Shown: one piece after another, positions 9,172 to 17,513 of the stretch
How the letters are laid out: every line of letters begins with the position of its first letter
Numbering within the stretch: the first letter of the stretch is position 1
DNA from: Streptomyces sp. CNQ-509
Lineage (GTDB): Bacteria > Actinomycetota > Actinomycetes > Streptomycetales > Streptomycetaceae
Direction: 5' to 3'
Assembly (NCBI RefSeq): GCF_001011035.1
Contig: NZ_CP011492.1
Coordinates: 7,371,447-7,435,446 of the forward strand
DNA: 64,000 nucleotides
Position numbers and translations under genes: made by a program
The notes under the pieces: generated by a model
The model's input: the letters and a program-made list of their open reading frames with translations, nothing else
Database searches by the model: none
What the model was told of the DNA's origin: nothing

Positions 9172-9933
9172 ATGAAGGACTTCGACGGGCTCAAGGCCGT
9201 GGTGACCGGCGGGGCTTCGGGGATCGGGCTGGCCACCGCGCGGCTGTTCGCCGAGCGCGGCGCCCAGGTCGCCGTCCTCGACCTCCACCCCGACGGCGTA
9301 CCCCAGCCCCTGCGCGGCTACCGCGCGGACGTCTCCGACGACGCCTCCGTCGCCGCCGCGATCGGCGACGCGGCCGGCGCGCTGCGCGGCATCGACGTCC
9401 TGGTGAACAACGCCGGCATCGGAGCCGTCGGCACCGTCGAGGACAACGACGACGCCGAGTGGCACCGCGTGCTGGACGTCAACCTGCTGGGCGTCGTACG
9501 CACCACCCGCGCCGCCCTGCGCCACCTGCGCCGCTCCGCGCACCCCGCGATCGTCAACACCTGCTCCGTCGCCGCGACCGCCGGCCTCCCGCAGCGCGCG
9601 CTGTACTCCGCCACCAAGGGCGCCGTGCAGTCCCTGACGCTGGCGATGGCCGCCGACCACGTACGCGAGGGCATCCGGGTCAACTGCGTGAACCCCGGCA
9701 CGGCGGACACCCCGTGGGTGAGCCGGCTCCTGGACCAGGCCCCCGACCCCGCCGCCGAACGCGCCGCGCTCCACGCCCGCCAGCCCATGGGCCGCCTGGT
9801 CACCGCCGGCGAAGTCGCCGCCGCCATCGCCTACCTGGCGAGCCCCGCCGCGGCCTCCGTCACCGGCACCGCCCTGGCCGTCGACGGCGGCATGCAGGGC
9901 CTGCGGTTGCGCGCCCCGGAGTCCGGCACATGA
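9172..9933 (+). CDS. SDR-family NAD(P)-dependent dehydrogenase
   Basis: Short-chain dehydrogenase/reductase of 253 aa. It shows the Rossmann glycine motif TGGASGIG near the N-terminus, NNAG, and the catalytic set Ser (NTCSVAATAG), Tyr and Lys (YSATKGA), followed by NPGTADTPW. ATG 9172 is chosen because GGAGG lies 8-12 bases before it; the open frame upstream to 9031 has no such site. Its stop overlaps the start of the L-rhamnose-mutarotase-like gene (ATGA), so the two are translationally coupled. That partner suggests a deoxy-sugar substrate such as L-fucose or L-rhamnose; this is inference from context. A regulator may have been lost, since a tetR fragment lies just upstream. Confidence 0.9.
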   Translation: MKDFDGLKAVVTGGASGIGLATARLFAERGAQVAVLDLHPDGVPQPLRGYRADVSDDASVAAAIGDAAGALRGIDVLVNNAGIGAVGTVEDNDDAEWHRVLDVNLLGVVRTTRAALRHLRRSAHPAIVNTCSVAATAGLPQRALYSATKGAVQSLTLAMAADHVREGIRVNCVNPGTADTPWVSRLLDQAPDPAAERAALHARQPMGRLVTAGEVAAAIAYLASPAAASVTGTALAVDGGMQGLRLRAPESGT

Positions 9934-10241
9934 GAATCGCGCTGCGCACGCAGGTCCGCGCCGACCGCATCGAGGAGTACGAGGCCGCACACCGCGAGGT
10001 CCCCGGGGAGCTGACTGCGGCCATCCGCGGCGCCGGCGCCACCTCCTGGACCATCTGGCGCAGCGGCACCGACCTCTTCCACGTCATCGAGTGCGAGGAC
10101 TACGCCCGCCTCCTCGCCGAGCTGGAACACCTTCCGGTGAACGTCGCCTGGCAGGCCCGCATGGCCGAACTCCTGGACGTGGTCCACGACTACACCGACG
10201 AGGGCACCGGCGCGGGCCTGCCCGTCGTCTGGGAGCTCTGA
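9930..10241 (+). CDS. L-rhamnose mutarotase family protein
   Basis: Small protein of 103 aa of the RhaM/DUF718 type, about the normal length. These proteins interconvert the alpha and beta anomers of L-rhamnose or related sugars (L-fucose in some members). Family hallmarks visible here are the early MRIALRTQV strand, a His near AAHREVP, the GATSWTIWRSGTDLFHVIE block and the late Trp-Gln segment VNVAWQARM. The ATG overlaps the stop codon of the SDR gene, and a strong hairpin follows, so the two genes form a short operon. Exact sugar specificity is not visible. Confidence 0.85.
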   Translation: MRIALRTQVRADRIEEYEAAHREVPGELTAAIRGAGATSWTIWRSGTDLFHVIECEDYARLLAELEHLPVNVAWQARMAELLDVVHDYTDEGTGAGLPVVWEL

Positions 10242-10262
10242 GCCCCTCGCACCGACGCACGG

Positions 10263-10298
10263 CGGACCCGGCCGCGCCGCACCACGCGGCCGGGTCCG
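10263..10298. terminator. Hairpin terminator after SDR-mutarotase operon
   Basis: Perfect 14-bp GC-rich arms (10263-10276 and 10285-10298) with an 8-base loop begin 21 bases after the mutarotase stop. It lies between that gene and the opposing 82-aa ORF, so it may act in both directions. Confidence 0.7.
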
Positions 10299-10325
10299 TC
10301 CGGCGCTCCTCCCCCGGGCTCGCAC

Positions 10326-10574
10326 TCAGGCCGTCGCCTCCTCGATGGCGTCCGGCGTCGTCGTCCACTCCACGCCGCCCCCCACCGGGACCAGCCAGGC
10401 CATCCGGGGGCCGGCGACCTGACGCAGGACGGGCGCCGACCACACCGTGTGGGTCTCGGGTTCGGGGCAGATGGCGCGGAGCACGCCGGTACGGCCGGAG
10501 GCACGGTCCAGCACCAGCTTGCCCAGCAACGGATGGCGTTCGTGCCCCAGGCCGAGGCCCAGTCTGCTGCTCAC
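10326..10574 (-). CDS. Small conserved-type hypothetical protein
   Basis: An 82-aa protein whose function I do not recognise. I start it at GTG 10574 because GAGGAG lies 6 bases upstream and the sequence from there (SSRLGLGLGHERHP, PETHTVWSAPVLR) has protein-like composition, while the longer open frame upstream does not. It is divergent from the HTH/DUF5753 regulator at 10849 across a 274-base intergenic region. Small divergent ORFs of this size are common next to HTH/DUF397 blocks in Streptomyces, where ATP-binding anti-sigma-like or short unknown proteins occur. No signal peptide or membrane helix is visible, so it is probably cytoplasmic. Confidence 0.65.
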   Translation of the reverse strand: MSSRLGLGLGHERHPLLGKLVLDRASGRTGVLRAICPEPETHTVWSAPVLRQVAGPRMAWLVPVGGGVEWTTTPDAIEEATA

Positions 10575-10789
10575 GATGCGCTCCTCGGAGGTTCGTACGT
10601 GGTCGAGGATGTGCCCCCTCCCGGCGGTGGTCGGCCACCGGGTCCCTGGAGTCGCCAACTGCCGTGCGGCCGGACCGCGGTGGGGGCGTGAGCGCGGTCG
10701 GCGTGGCCGGCAGGTCTCCTCACTATGGCCGTCGACAACGGCAGTCCGCAAGCATCGCCCTGATAATTTCAGAATGTATGCGGAACCCC

Positions 10790-10814
10790 TGTCACCGTCA
10801 TGCCGTCCGTGACA
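10790..10814. promoter_or_regulatory. Inverted repeat TGTCAC-N13-GTGACA upstream of HTH regulator
   Basis: Six-base perfect arms at 10790-10795 and 10809-10814, about 35 bases before the HTH gene start and inside the divergent intergenic region. It could be an operator for the adjacent regulator. Arms this short can arise by chance. Confidence 0.3.
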
Positions 10815-10848
10815 CACTCCCGGGGTAGCCGTGCCGGGAGGTCAGGAC

Positions 10849-11718
10849 GTGAGCGAAACACGCTCGGGTGGCGGCAGCGCCCCGACCGTGCTCCGCATGG
10901 TCCTGGGCAAACGGCTGCGGCACCTGCGGGAGCAGGCGAAGGTCAGCTTCGACCGGGCCGCGGAGGCCATCGACGTCACGCCGCTGACCGTGCGGCGGAT
11001 GGAGAAGGCGGAAGTCGGCCTGCGCATCCCGTACGTGCGCGAGCTGCTGCGCCTCTACGGCGTCAGCGGCGCCGAGACGGACGACTTCCTCCGGATGGCC
11101 AAGGAGGCCAACCAGCCAGGGTGGTGGTACAAGTACCGCAACGTCCTTCCCGACTGGTTCCGGGCGTACGTGAGCCTGGAGACCGACGCCACCGTCATCC
11201 GCATCTACGAGCCGCACTACGTCCCCGGGCTGCTGCAGACGGCGGACTACGCCAGGACCCTCTTCCGCGTCGGCTTTCCCAACTCCCCGGACGCGGACGT
11301 CGAACGGCGGGTGACCCTGCGGACGACCCGCGCCCACCTGCTGACCGCCCCCAGGGCGCCCGCGATGTGGGCCGTGCTGGAGGAGTCGGTGCTGCGCCGG
11401 CCCGTCGGCGGTCCCGAGGTGATGCGGGCCCAGATAGACCGGCTGATCGAAGCCATCGAGCTGCCGAACGTGAAGATGCAGATCATGCCGTTCTCGGCCG
11501 GGCCGCACCCGGGCGCGTTCGGACCGTTCCACTACTTCCGCTTCGGCTTCACCGAACTGCCCGACATCGTCTACACGGAGAACCTGACCGGCGCGGTCTA
11601 CGTCGACCAGCCCGAGGACGTCGTCGGGTATCTGGAAACACTCGACCGGATGGCCGTCCAGGCCGATCCGGTGGACCGGACCAGGTCACGCCTGGTGGAG
11701 ATGCGTAAGGAGTACTGA
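10849..11718 (+). CDS. Helix-turn-helix (XRE) regulator with DUF5753 domain
   Basis: DNA-binding protein of 289 aa. Residues about 18-80 are an XRE-type HTH (LGKRLRHLREQAKVSF, AAEAIDVTPLTVRRMEK). The remainder is the DUF5753 domain typical of Streptomyces regulators (YEPHYVPGLLQTADYAR, RAQIDRLIEAIELPNV, VYTENLTGAVYVD). GTG 10849 is preferred over GTG 10831 because GGGAGG lies 7 bases before it. The DUF397 gene begins 2 bases after the stop, and HTH/DUF397 pairs are thought to work together in development or antibiotic control (BldB/WhiJ-like systems). That role is from the family, not from this sequence. Confidence 0.9.
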   Translation: MSETRSGGGSAPTVLRMVLGKRLRHLREQAKVSFDRAAEAIDVTPLTVRRMEKAEVGLRIPYVRELLRLYGVSGAETDDFLRMAKEANQPGWWYKYRNVLPDWFRAYVSLETDATVIRIYEPHYVPGLLQTADYARTLFRVGFPNSPDADVERRVTLRTTRAHLLTAPRAPAMWAVLEESVLRRPVGGPEVMRAQIDRLIEAIELPNVKMQIMPFSAGPHPGAFGPFHYFRFGFTELPDIVYTENLTGAVYVDQPEDVVGYLETLDRMAVQADPVDRTRSRLVEMRKEY

Positions 11719-11720
11719 CC

Positions 11721-11969
11721 ATGCGAGCCGACCCCCCCACCTTCCAGAGCGGCATCCCGGCTACCGAACTCGGCACCGAGGGCTGGCAGAAGCCCTGGAG
11801 CGGCACCAACGGCGGGAGCTGCGTCGAGGCCAAGCGCCTGCCCGACGGCAGCGTCGCGCTCCGCCAGTCCACCGACCCGACGGGGCCGGCCCTCGTCTAC
11901 ACCAGGGAAGAGATGGTCGCCTTCCTCCAGGGCGCCAAGGACGGCCAGGCCGACTACCTCGTCGACTGA
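11721..11969 (+). CDS. DUF397 domain protein
   Basis: An 82-aa DUF397 protein of normal length. The family pattern is clear: WQKPWSGTNGGSCVEA, then VALRQSTDPTGPALVYTRE and the EEMVAFLQGAKDGQAD helix. An AAGGAG site overlaps the end of the HTH gene, and only two bases separate the two genes, so they are surely co-transcribed. DUF397 proteins are small partners of XRE/DUF5753 regulators in Streptomyces and are proposed to antagonise or modulate them. No membrane or secretion signal is present. Confidence 0.92.
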   Translation: MRADPPTFQSGIPATELGTEGWQKPWSGTNGGSCVEAKRLPDGSVALRQSTDPTGPALVYTREEMVAFLQGAKDGQADYLVD

Positions 11970-12158
11970 AGGACCGGCCGTCACCCGGCCAACTCGCCGG
12001 CCGCGGGCGCGGATCACGGGCGAACGCGGTGGGCACCGTCCCACCGGCCTGATCCGCCCCGATCCGCCCCGCGGAAACCGGCGGACCCCCCCCGCACGAC
12101 CGCGAAGTGACAGCACGTCAGCCGGCAGCGAAGCGCGCCGCAGGGCAGGAGATACCCG

Positions 12159-12968
12159 ATGGCAGAAGGCCAGTCCACCCCCGCCGAGGGGGCGCTCGCC
12201 AAGATCGACACCACCGTGCCGCATTCGGCACGGATCTGGAACTACTGGATGGGCGGCAAAGACAACTACGCGGTCGACCGCCAGGCGGGCGACGAGTACC
12301 GCCAGATCGCCCCGAACATCGAGACGATGGCCCGGGCGTCGCGCGACTACCTGATCCGTACCGTGACCCATGTGGCGGGCGAGGCCGGCATCCGCCAGTT
12401 CCTCGACATCGGCACCGGCCTGCCGACCTACGACAACACCCACCAGGTCGCCCAGCGGCTGGCGCCCGGGTCGCGCATCGTCTACGTCGACAACGACCCG
12501 TTAGTGCTGCGGCACGCCCAGGCCCTGCTGACCAGCACCCGCGAGGGTGTGACCACGTACGTCGACGCCGACCTGCACAAGCCCGAGGCGATACTGGAAG
12601 AGGCGGGGAAGACCCTCGACTTCTCCCAGCCGATGGCCCTGATGCTCATGGGGGTCCTCGGCCACGTCCAGGACTACGAAGAGGCCAAGTCCATCGTCCG
12701 CCGGCTGCAGGCCGCGCTGCCCTCCGGCAGCTACTTCGTGCACTACGACAGCACGGCGACCGACAAGGCGCTCCAGGAAGCCCAGCAGGGGTACGACGAC
12801 ACCGGCGCCATCCCGTACGTGCTGCGCACCCCGGACGAGATCAGCGCGTACTACGACGGCCTGGAGCTGATCGAGCCGGGGATGGTCTCCTGTCCGCTGT
12901 GGCGCCCCGAGCCCGGCACCGACCCGGAGCCGACCGACGTCTACGGCGGCGTCGCACACAAGCCCTGA
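12159..12968 (+). CDS. S-adenosyl methyltransferase family protein (DUF574 type)
   Basis: Predicted SAM-dependent methyltransferase of 269 aa, the usual family length. Early motifs ARIWNYWMGGKDNY and the SAM-binding strand QFLDIGTGLPTYDN are diagnostic; VYVDNDPLVLRHAQ supplies the acidic residue that binds the SAM ribose, and a late MALMLMGVLGHV strand follows. GGAGA lies upstream of ATG 12159. Such genes often follow HTH/DUF397 pairs in actinomycetes; the methyl acceptor is unknown. The 190-base gap from the DUF397 gene could carry its own promoter. A hairpin follows the stop. Confidence 0.9.
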   Translation: MAEGQSTPAEGALAKIDTTVPHSARIWNYWMGGKDNYAVDRQAGDEYRQIAPNIETMARASRDYLIRTVTHVAGEAGIRQFLDIGTGLPTYDNTHQVAQRLAPGSRIVYVDNDPLVLRHAQALLTSTREGVTTYVDADLHKPEAILEEAGKTLDFSQPMALMLMGVLGHVQDYEEAKSIVRRLQAALPSGSYFVHYDSTATDKALQEAQQGYDDTGAIPYVLRTPDEISAYYDGLELIEPGMVSCPLWRPEPGTDPEPTDVYGGVAHKP

Positions 12969-12971
12969 CCC

Positions 12972-12996
12972 GGGCCCGGCCGTCCGTGCCGGGCCC
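12972..12996. terminator. Hairpin terminator after methyltransferase gene
   Basis: Nine-base perfect arms (12972-12980 and 12988-12996) with a 7-base loop start 3 bases after the stop codon, between convergent genes. Confidence 0.6.
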
Positions 12997-13049
12997 ACCC
13001 CCGCTGTGCCGTCCGCCGTGCCGTGCCCGTCGCGCCGCCGGCCGCCGCG

Positions 13050-13661
13050 CTACGGGCGCTGCCCGGCGGCCAGCATCTCGACGGCCCGCGCCAGTTGGAC
13101 CGCCCGGTTCTCCTCCGTCCGCGCCCGCAGCAGCCGCAGGATCACCAGGTAGCGGTCCGTCTTGCCGAGACCGTCGAAGAACGCGGCCGCCCGCGGGCTG
13201 GCCGCCAGCGCCTCCGCGAGGTCGGGCGGCACCTCGGCGTTCTTCTGCGACTCGTACGCGGCCTCCCACCGCCCGTCCGCCTGCGCGGCACGCACCGCCG
13301 CGAGCCCCGGCTCGCGCATCCGCCCGGCCGCGGTCAGGGCCTCGACCCGGTCCACGTTCACCTGCGACCACTGGCTGCGGGGCCGGCGCGGCGTGATCTT
13401 CTGCAGGAAATAATGGTCGTCGTACCGTCGGCGCAGGCCGGTGATCCAGCCGTAGCAGAGCACGACGTCGTCGACCTCGGCCATGGTGACGGACGCGATT
13501 CCCGACCCCTTCTTGGCGACCTTCAGCCACATCCCGGACTGCAGACCGTGGTGCTCGTCGAGCCAGGACTCCAGCCCGGCGGGGCCGTCGAAGGCGCGGA
13601 CGGGGGCGCCGTCGGGGGAGTCCGCGCCGGACGCGGGGGTCTCGCTGCCGGGGGATGCCAT
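13050..13661 (-). CDS. YdeI/OmpD-associated family protein
   Basis: Cytoplasmic protein of 203 aa of the YdeI (bacteriocin-protection/OmpD-associated) family. Recognisable parts are SGMWLKVAKKGSGI, the VDDVVLCYGWITGLRRRYDD core, PRSQWSQVN and the C-terminal helical region RYLVILRLLRART. ATG 13661 is preferred to the upstream ATG because GAAAGGA lies just before it. A biochemical role for the family is not established; members are linked to stress and peptide tolerance. The gene is convergent with the methyltransferase and divergent from the GNAT gene. Confidence 0.85.
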   Translation of the reverse strand: MASPGSETPASGADSPDGAPVRAFDGPAGLESWLDEHHGLQSGMWLKVAKKGSGIASVTMAEVDDVVLCYGWITGLRRRYDDHYFLQKITPRRPRSQWSQVNVDRVEALTAAGRMREPGLAAVRAAQADGRWEAAYESQKNAEVPPDLAEALAASPRAAAFFDGLGKTDRYLVILRLLRARTEENRAVQLARAVEMLAAGQRP

Positions 13662-13765
13662 GTCGTTTCGTCCTTTCGCCGCCGGTAGGGCCACCGTACG
13701 TCGCGCCGGTGATCTCCGGGCGGGCCGCGGAGGCGGATGTCACAGGCCGCGGTTAGCGTGGGGGC

Positions 13766-14281
13766 ATGACGACGCACGACGAGAAGCCGGCGCTGCGGCC
13801 CGCCCGCCCCGGGGACGCGGCGGCGGTGGCGCGCCTCTGGGAGAGCGCGTGGCGCGACGCCCACCTGGGGCATGTCTCGGAGGCACTGGTGGCCATGCGC
13901 ACGCCGGAGTCGTTCGCCGCCCGGGCGGCGGCGCGGGTGCCGGAGACGGCGGTCGCGGAAGTCGGCGGCGAGATCGCCGGATTCGTCACCGCCGCGGGGG
14001 ACGAGGTGGAGCAGCTCTTCGTCGCGGCGGAGCACCGCGGCTCGGGCGTCGCCGCGCTGCTCCTCGCCGAGGGGGAGCGGCGGGTGGCCGCGCGGGGATA
14101 CGACCGGGCGTGGCTGGCGGTCGTGACGGGCAACGCGCGGGCGCGCCGGTTCTACGCCCGGCAGGGCTGGACGGACGAGGGCCCGTTCGACTACCAGGCG
14201 GAGGGCGAGGACGGCCCGGTGACGGTGCCCTGCCACCGGTACGTGAAGCCGGTGATGGCCGGGGGCACAGGCGGGCCGTAA
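13766..14281 (+). CDS. GNAT family N-acetyltransferase
   Basis: Acyl-CoA-dependent acetyltransferase of 171 aa. The N-terminal LRPARPGDAAAVARLWE strand-helix, the central strand VEQLFVAAEHRGSGVA with its pantetheine-binding R/G-x-x-G segment, and the C-terminal NARARRFYARQGW motif define the GNAT fold. No Shine-Dalgarno is obvious before the ATG, so the message may be nearly leaderless. Substrate unknown. Confidence 0.88.
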   Translation: MTTHDEKPALRPARPGDAAAVARLWESAWRDAHLGHVSEALVAMRTPESFAARAAARVPETAVAEVGGEIAGFVTAAGDEVEQLFVAAEHRGSGVAALLLAEGERRVAARGYDRAWLAVVTGNARARRFYARQGWTDEGPFDYQAEGEDGPVTVPCHRYVKPVMAGGTGGP

Positions 14282-14337
14282 CGGCCGGGGAGCGCACGGG
14301 CCGTGGGCCGTCCGTGCCGCGCTGCTCGCGGCGGGGC

Positions 14338-14574
14338 GTATCCCTGCCTGATCGCCCGGAACTTCCAGTCCCCCCGTCGCGCCGGTACAACTCCCCGAAG
14401 AGGAACGCGCCGACCGCGCCCGCGTCGTGGACGCTGAACCCGGGCAACTCCGCGCCGGAGCCGTCGCCCAGGGGGCATCCGGATGTCGTCGAGCTCCCCG
14501 AAGTGCGCGCCGCCGTAGCGGCTCGCCGCCACCACGATGTGTTCGACGTCCGCGGGGATGGCGGGACTCCCCAT
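14338..14574 (-). pseudogene. TerD-family (tellurium resistance-type) gene fragment
   Basis: Reading the minus strand across two frame changes gives a good match to the C-terminal half of TerD/TerZ proteins: IPADVEHIVVAASRYGG, then AHFGELDDIRM, a shift, GAELPGFSVHDAGAVGAF and LFGELYRRDG, a second shift, then GDWKFRAIRQGY. The N-terminal half of the family is not found upstream. Both shifts fall at homopolymers (five G at 14471-14475, six C at 14370-14375), so they could be slippage mutations or, less likely given the missing N-terminus, base-calling errors. TerD proteins are calcium-binding stress proteins; this copy should be non-functional. Confidence 0.8.
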
Positions 14575-14721
14575 GTGCAATTGCACCCTACTGCGGCGCA
14601 GGTGCCCTTCGTAGGGGAACGCGGCATTCGGCGGCCGGGCCGGCCGGTGGCAGGTGGTCCAGACCTTGCGTTGCTAGTCGGCAACATTCGTCGGTTGATT
14701 ACATAGACGGCCCTCCTGTCG

Positions 14722-14820
14722 CTACGATCCCTTCGACCCCATCACGAACGTCAGCAGGAAAGCCGCGCACCAGTACCACGCAACCTCTCGCGTGCGCGTG
14801 CCCGAGGTTTCGATGAACAT
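14722..14820 (-). CDS. Possible 32-aa hydrophobic peptide
   Basis: Small ORF starting ATG at 14820. The first 13 residues are polar (MFIETSGTRTREV), then a hydrophobic aromatic run (AWYWCAAFLLTFVMG) could span the membrane once, and the end is SKGS. Third codon positions are mostly G or C, as in real genes here. There is no clear ribosome-binding site, and I do not recognise the peptide. It could be a chance ORF. Confidence 0.3.
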   Translation of the reverse strand: MFIETSGTRTREVAWYWCAAFLLTFVMGSKGS

Positions 14821-14919
14821 CGCATGGCAGCCGCCGCGGTGCGTCCGCTTAGCCGGTCCGTCCCGCTCCCTGTCGCCCGGCCCCGGCCGTAGCGTCCCCC
14901 GCCGCGTCCAGCGCGGGGG

Positions 14920-15927
14920 GTGGTGATGGCCCGCGGTTCCGGGCGGGGCGGGGAGTTCCGGCCCGTCTACCATCTCGCCGGGCTCGACGACGACTTGCGG
15001 GCCGTCGTCGACGACCTGCGCGTCGGCCGGTGGATGTCCATGCGCGCGCTCCTCGGCAGGACCGGTGCCGACTGGGCGGCGCGGACCGCGCGGTCGCAGG
15101 TGCTCGGTGTGGTGGCCGCCAAGTCGGCGGTGGTGCAGATCTGGCTGGACGAGGAGCCGGAGAGCGCCGACGCGCGGATGATGCTGGCCCGGGTCGCCGT
15201 CGGGCGGGCCGTGCAGGCGCACCGGCAGCGGCATCCCAGCGCCGGGCAGTTGGAGGAGGACGCGCGGCAGGCGTGCCGGGAGGCGGCGCTGCTGCATCCC
15301 GGGGATCCCGTGCCGTGGGTGTGCCTGCTGGCGCTGGCCGCGGTCGACGTGCGGCAGCAGCGGCCCGAGCACCGGGTGGCGCCGCCGGAGAACCTGCTGC
15401 CGTACGGGCCGTGGGGGCTGCTCGACGAGGTGGTCAAGCGGGACCGGTACAACCGCGAGGCGTACCACCGCGTGCTGCAGCTCTGTTCGGCCGCCGGCGG
15501 CTCCCAGGCGTACGCGATGGACTTCGCCCGCTGGGTCGGCTCCTGGGCCCCGCTCGCCTCCCCCCTCCTCGTGCTGCCGCTCTTCGCCCACGCCGAGCAC
15601 TACCACTTCGAGCGCCGCCGCGGCCGCGGTGACGCGCTCGTCCACCGGCAGTGGTCCCGTGAGGACATCCTGCGCGACACGCGGCGCGCCCTCGACGGCT
15701 GGTTCGACGTGACCAACGCCGACGTGCGCTCGGTGCTGGACCTCAACCACCTGGCCCACGCGCTCACCGCCGCCCGCGAGTTCACCGAGGCGGCCCGGGT
15801 CTTCACCGCCCTCGGCCCGTACGCCACCCTCCTGCCCTGGGCGTACGTGACCGAGGACCCCGAGCGGCAGGACCTGGCGGAGGCCGAGTTCTTACGCGCC
15901 CGCTCGACGGCCCTCGGCAGCGGGTGA
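14920..15927 (+). CDS. Hypothetical protein, alpha-helical
   Basis: Protein of about 335 aa that I do not recognise. It is rich in Ala, Leu, Arg and Trp with regularly spaced helices (ADARMMLARVAVGRAVQA, HPGDPVPWVCLLALAA, NREAYHRVLQLCSAAGG), suggesting a TPR-like helical solenoid. No signal peptide or transmembrane helix is evident. Starts GTG 14920, GTG 14923 and ATG 14926 are all possible; a run of six G lies just before them. The permease gene follows after about 60 bases with its own good ribosome-binding site. Similar genes of unknown function are common in Streptomyces. Confidence 0.75.
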   Translation: MVMARGSGRGGEFRPVYHLAGLDDDLRAVVDDLRVGRWMSMRALLGRTGADWAARTARSQVLGVVAAKSAVVQIWLDEEPESADARMMLARVAVGRAVQAHRQRHPSAGQLEEDARQACREAALLHPGDPVPWVCLLALAAVDVRQQRPEHRVAPPENLLPYGPWGLLDEVVKRDRYNREAYHRVLQLCSAAGGSQAYAMDFARWVGSWAPLASPLLVLPLFAHAEHYHFERRRGRGDALVHRQWSREDILRDTRRALDGWFDVTNADVRSVLDLNHLAHALTAAREFTEAARVFTALGPYATLLPWAYVTEDPERQDLAEAEFLRARSTALGSG

Positions 15928-15985
15928 CCCCGCTCGTCCCCTTTGTCATGTCATGCCCCTGCCATTCGCCATCGGAGGTCCCTCC

Positions 15986-17509
15986 ATGTCACGAGCGCCG
16001 GTCAGCGCCGCCGGCACGTCCCGGCGCAAGGACGACGACGCCCATCTCCGCGACCTCGGCTACGAGCCGGAACTCGCGCGGCGGATGGGCCCGTTCGGCA
16101 ACTTCGCCATCTCCTTCTCGGTCATCTCGATCCTCTCCGGCTGTATGACGCTGTACGGCTTCGGGCTGAACGCCGGCGGCCCGGCCGTCATGATGTGGGG
16201 CTGGGTGGCCGTCGGCCTCTTCGTGCTCTGCGTCGGCATGGGCCTGGCGGAGGTGACCAGCGCGTACCCCACCTCCGGCGCGCTCTACTACATGGCCCAC
16301 CAGCTCGGCGGCCCCCGCTGGGGCTGGTACACCGGCTGGCTCAACCTGCTCGGCCTGCTCGGCGCCATCGCCGGCATCGACTACGGCTGCGCCCTCTTCA
16401 TCGGCGCGTTCCTCAACCTCCAGTGGGGCTTCGAGCCCACCGCCGAGAAGACCCTGCTGATCTTCGCGGTCATCCTGGTGCTGCACATGACGCTGAACCT
16501 GCTGCGGGTGCGCGTCGTCAGCATCCTCAACTCCATCAGCGTCTGGTGGCACCTGGCCGGCGTCGCCGTCATCGTCGGCGTCCTGGTCGTCGTCCCCGAC
16601 CACCACCAGTCGGCCGGCTTCGTCTTCGGCGAGTTCAACAACGACACCGGCTGGAACAACCCGTTCTACGTCACCGCCATCGGCCTGCTGCTCGCCCAGT
16701 ACACCTTCTCCGGCTACGACGCCTCCGCACACCTCTCGGAGGAGACCACCCAGGCGCAGGTCAGCTCCGCCAAGGGCATCGTGAGGGCGATCTGGGTCTC
16801 CTGGGTCGCCGGCTTCGTGCTGCTGGCCGGGCTGACCTTCGCCATCCAGGACTACGTCGGCACCCAGGAGTCGAGCACCGGCGTGCCGCCCGCGCAGATC
16901 TTCATCGACGCCATCGGCGAAGGCGGCGCCAAAGCCCTGCTGCTCATCGTCATCTGCGCCCAGCTCTTCTGCGGCAACGCCGAGACCGCCGCCACCGCGC
17001 GGATGGTCTTCGCCTTCTCCCGCGACGGCGCGCTGCCCGGTTCGAAGATGTGGCGCCGCGTCTCGCCGCGCACCGGCGTGCCCACCCGGGCGGTCATGCT
17101 GTCGGTGGCCGTCGCGTTCTGCCTGGCGCTGCCGTCGCTGTACTCGGCGACCGCGTACGGCGCGGTCACCGCCATCAACGTCATCGGCATCACGCCCGCC
17201 TACGCCATCCCCATCTATCTGCGGCTGCGCGCGAAGAACCGCTTCGTGCCGGGACCGTGGAACCTGGGCAAGTGGAGTTCGCTGATCGGCTGGATCGCGG
17301 TGTGCTGGGTGGCCGTGATCACGGTGATCTTCTGTCTGCCGCAGGCGTCGCCCGTCACCGTGGACACGTTCAACTACGCCTCGGTGGCCCTGGCCGCCGT
17401 CCTGCTGCTGGCCACCGTCTCGTGGTGGGCGGCCGGCCGGCGCTCGTACAAGACACCCGTCTACGCCGCCGACCCCGAGATGGCAGAGCTCGGCAAGGAC
17501 CTGGTGTGA
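15986..17509 (+). CDS. APC-family amino acid permease
   Basis: Integral membrane amino-acid/polyamine transporter of 507 aa with about 12 predicted helices. The first helix region has FGNFAISFSVISILSG, and PTSGALYYMAHQLGG and GYDASAHLSEETTQA are typical of the ACT/GABA-permease branch of the APC superfamily, which imports amino acids or GABA with a proton. ATG 15986 is preferred over 15953 because GGAGG lies 8 bases upstream. A strong hairpin follows the stop. Substrate is not determined from sequence. Confidence 0.92.
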   Translation: MSRAPVSAAGTSRRKDDDAHLRDLGYEPELARRMGPFGNFAISFSVISILSGCMTLYGFGLNAGGPAVMMWGWVAVGLFVLCVGMGLAEVTSAYPTSGALYYMAHQLGGPRWGWYTGWLNLLGLLGAIAGIDYGCALFIGAFLNLQWGFEPTAEKTLLIFAVILVLHMTLNLLRVRVVSILNSISVWWHLAGVAVIVGVLVVVPDHHQSAGFVFGEFNNDTGWNNPFYVTAIGLLLAQYTFSGYDASAHLSEETTQAQVSSAKGIVRAIWVSWVAGFVLLAGLTFAIQDYVGTQESSTGVPPAQIFIDAIGEGGAKALLLIVICAQLFCGNAETAATARMVFAFSRDGALPGSKMWRRVSPRTGVPTRAVMLSVAVAFCLALPSLYSATAYGAVTAINVIGITPAYAIPIYLRLRAKNRFVPGPWNLGKWSSLIGWIAVCWVAVITVIFCLPQASPVTVDTFNYASVALAAVLLLATVSWWAAGRRSYKTPVYAADPEMAELGKDLV

Positions 17510-17513
17510 CGCC

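Larger units (their letters stand above)
14282..14919. other. 638-base region with a terD fragment and one possible tiny ORF
   Basis: No full-length gene is visible here. The left half holds the frameshifted TerD-like remnant on the minus strand (14338-14574). The right half is less GC-rich (TTGATTACATAGACGG around 14695) and contains a possible 32-codon minus-strand ORF (14722-14820). Otherwise I see only the upstream region of the hypothetical gene at 14920. Confidence 0.6.
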
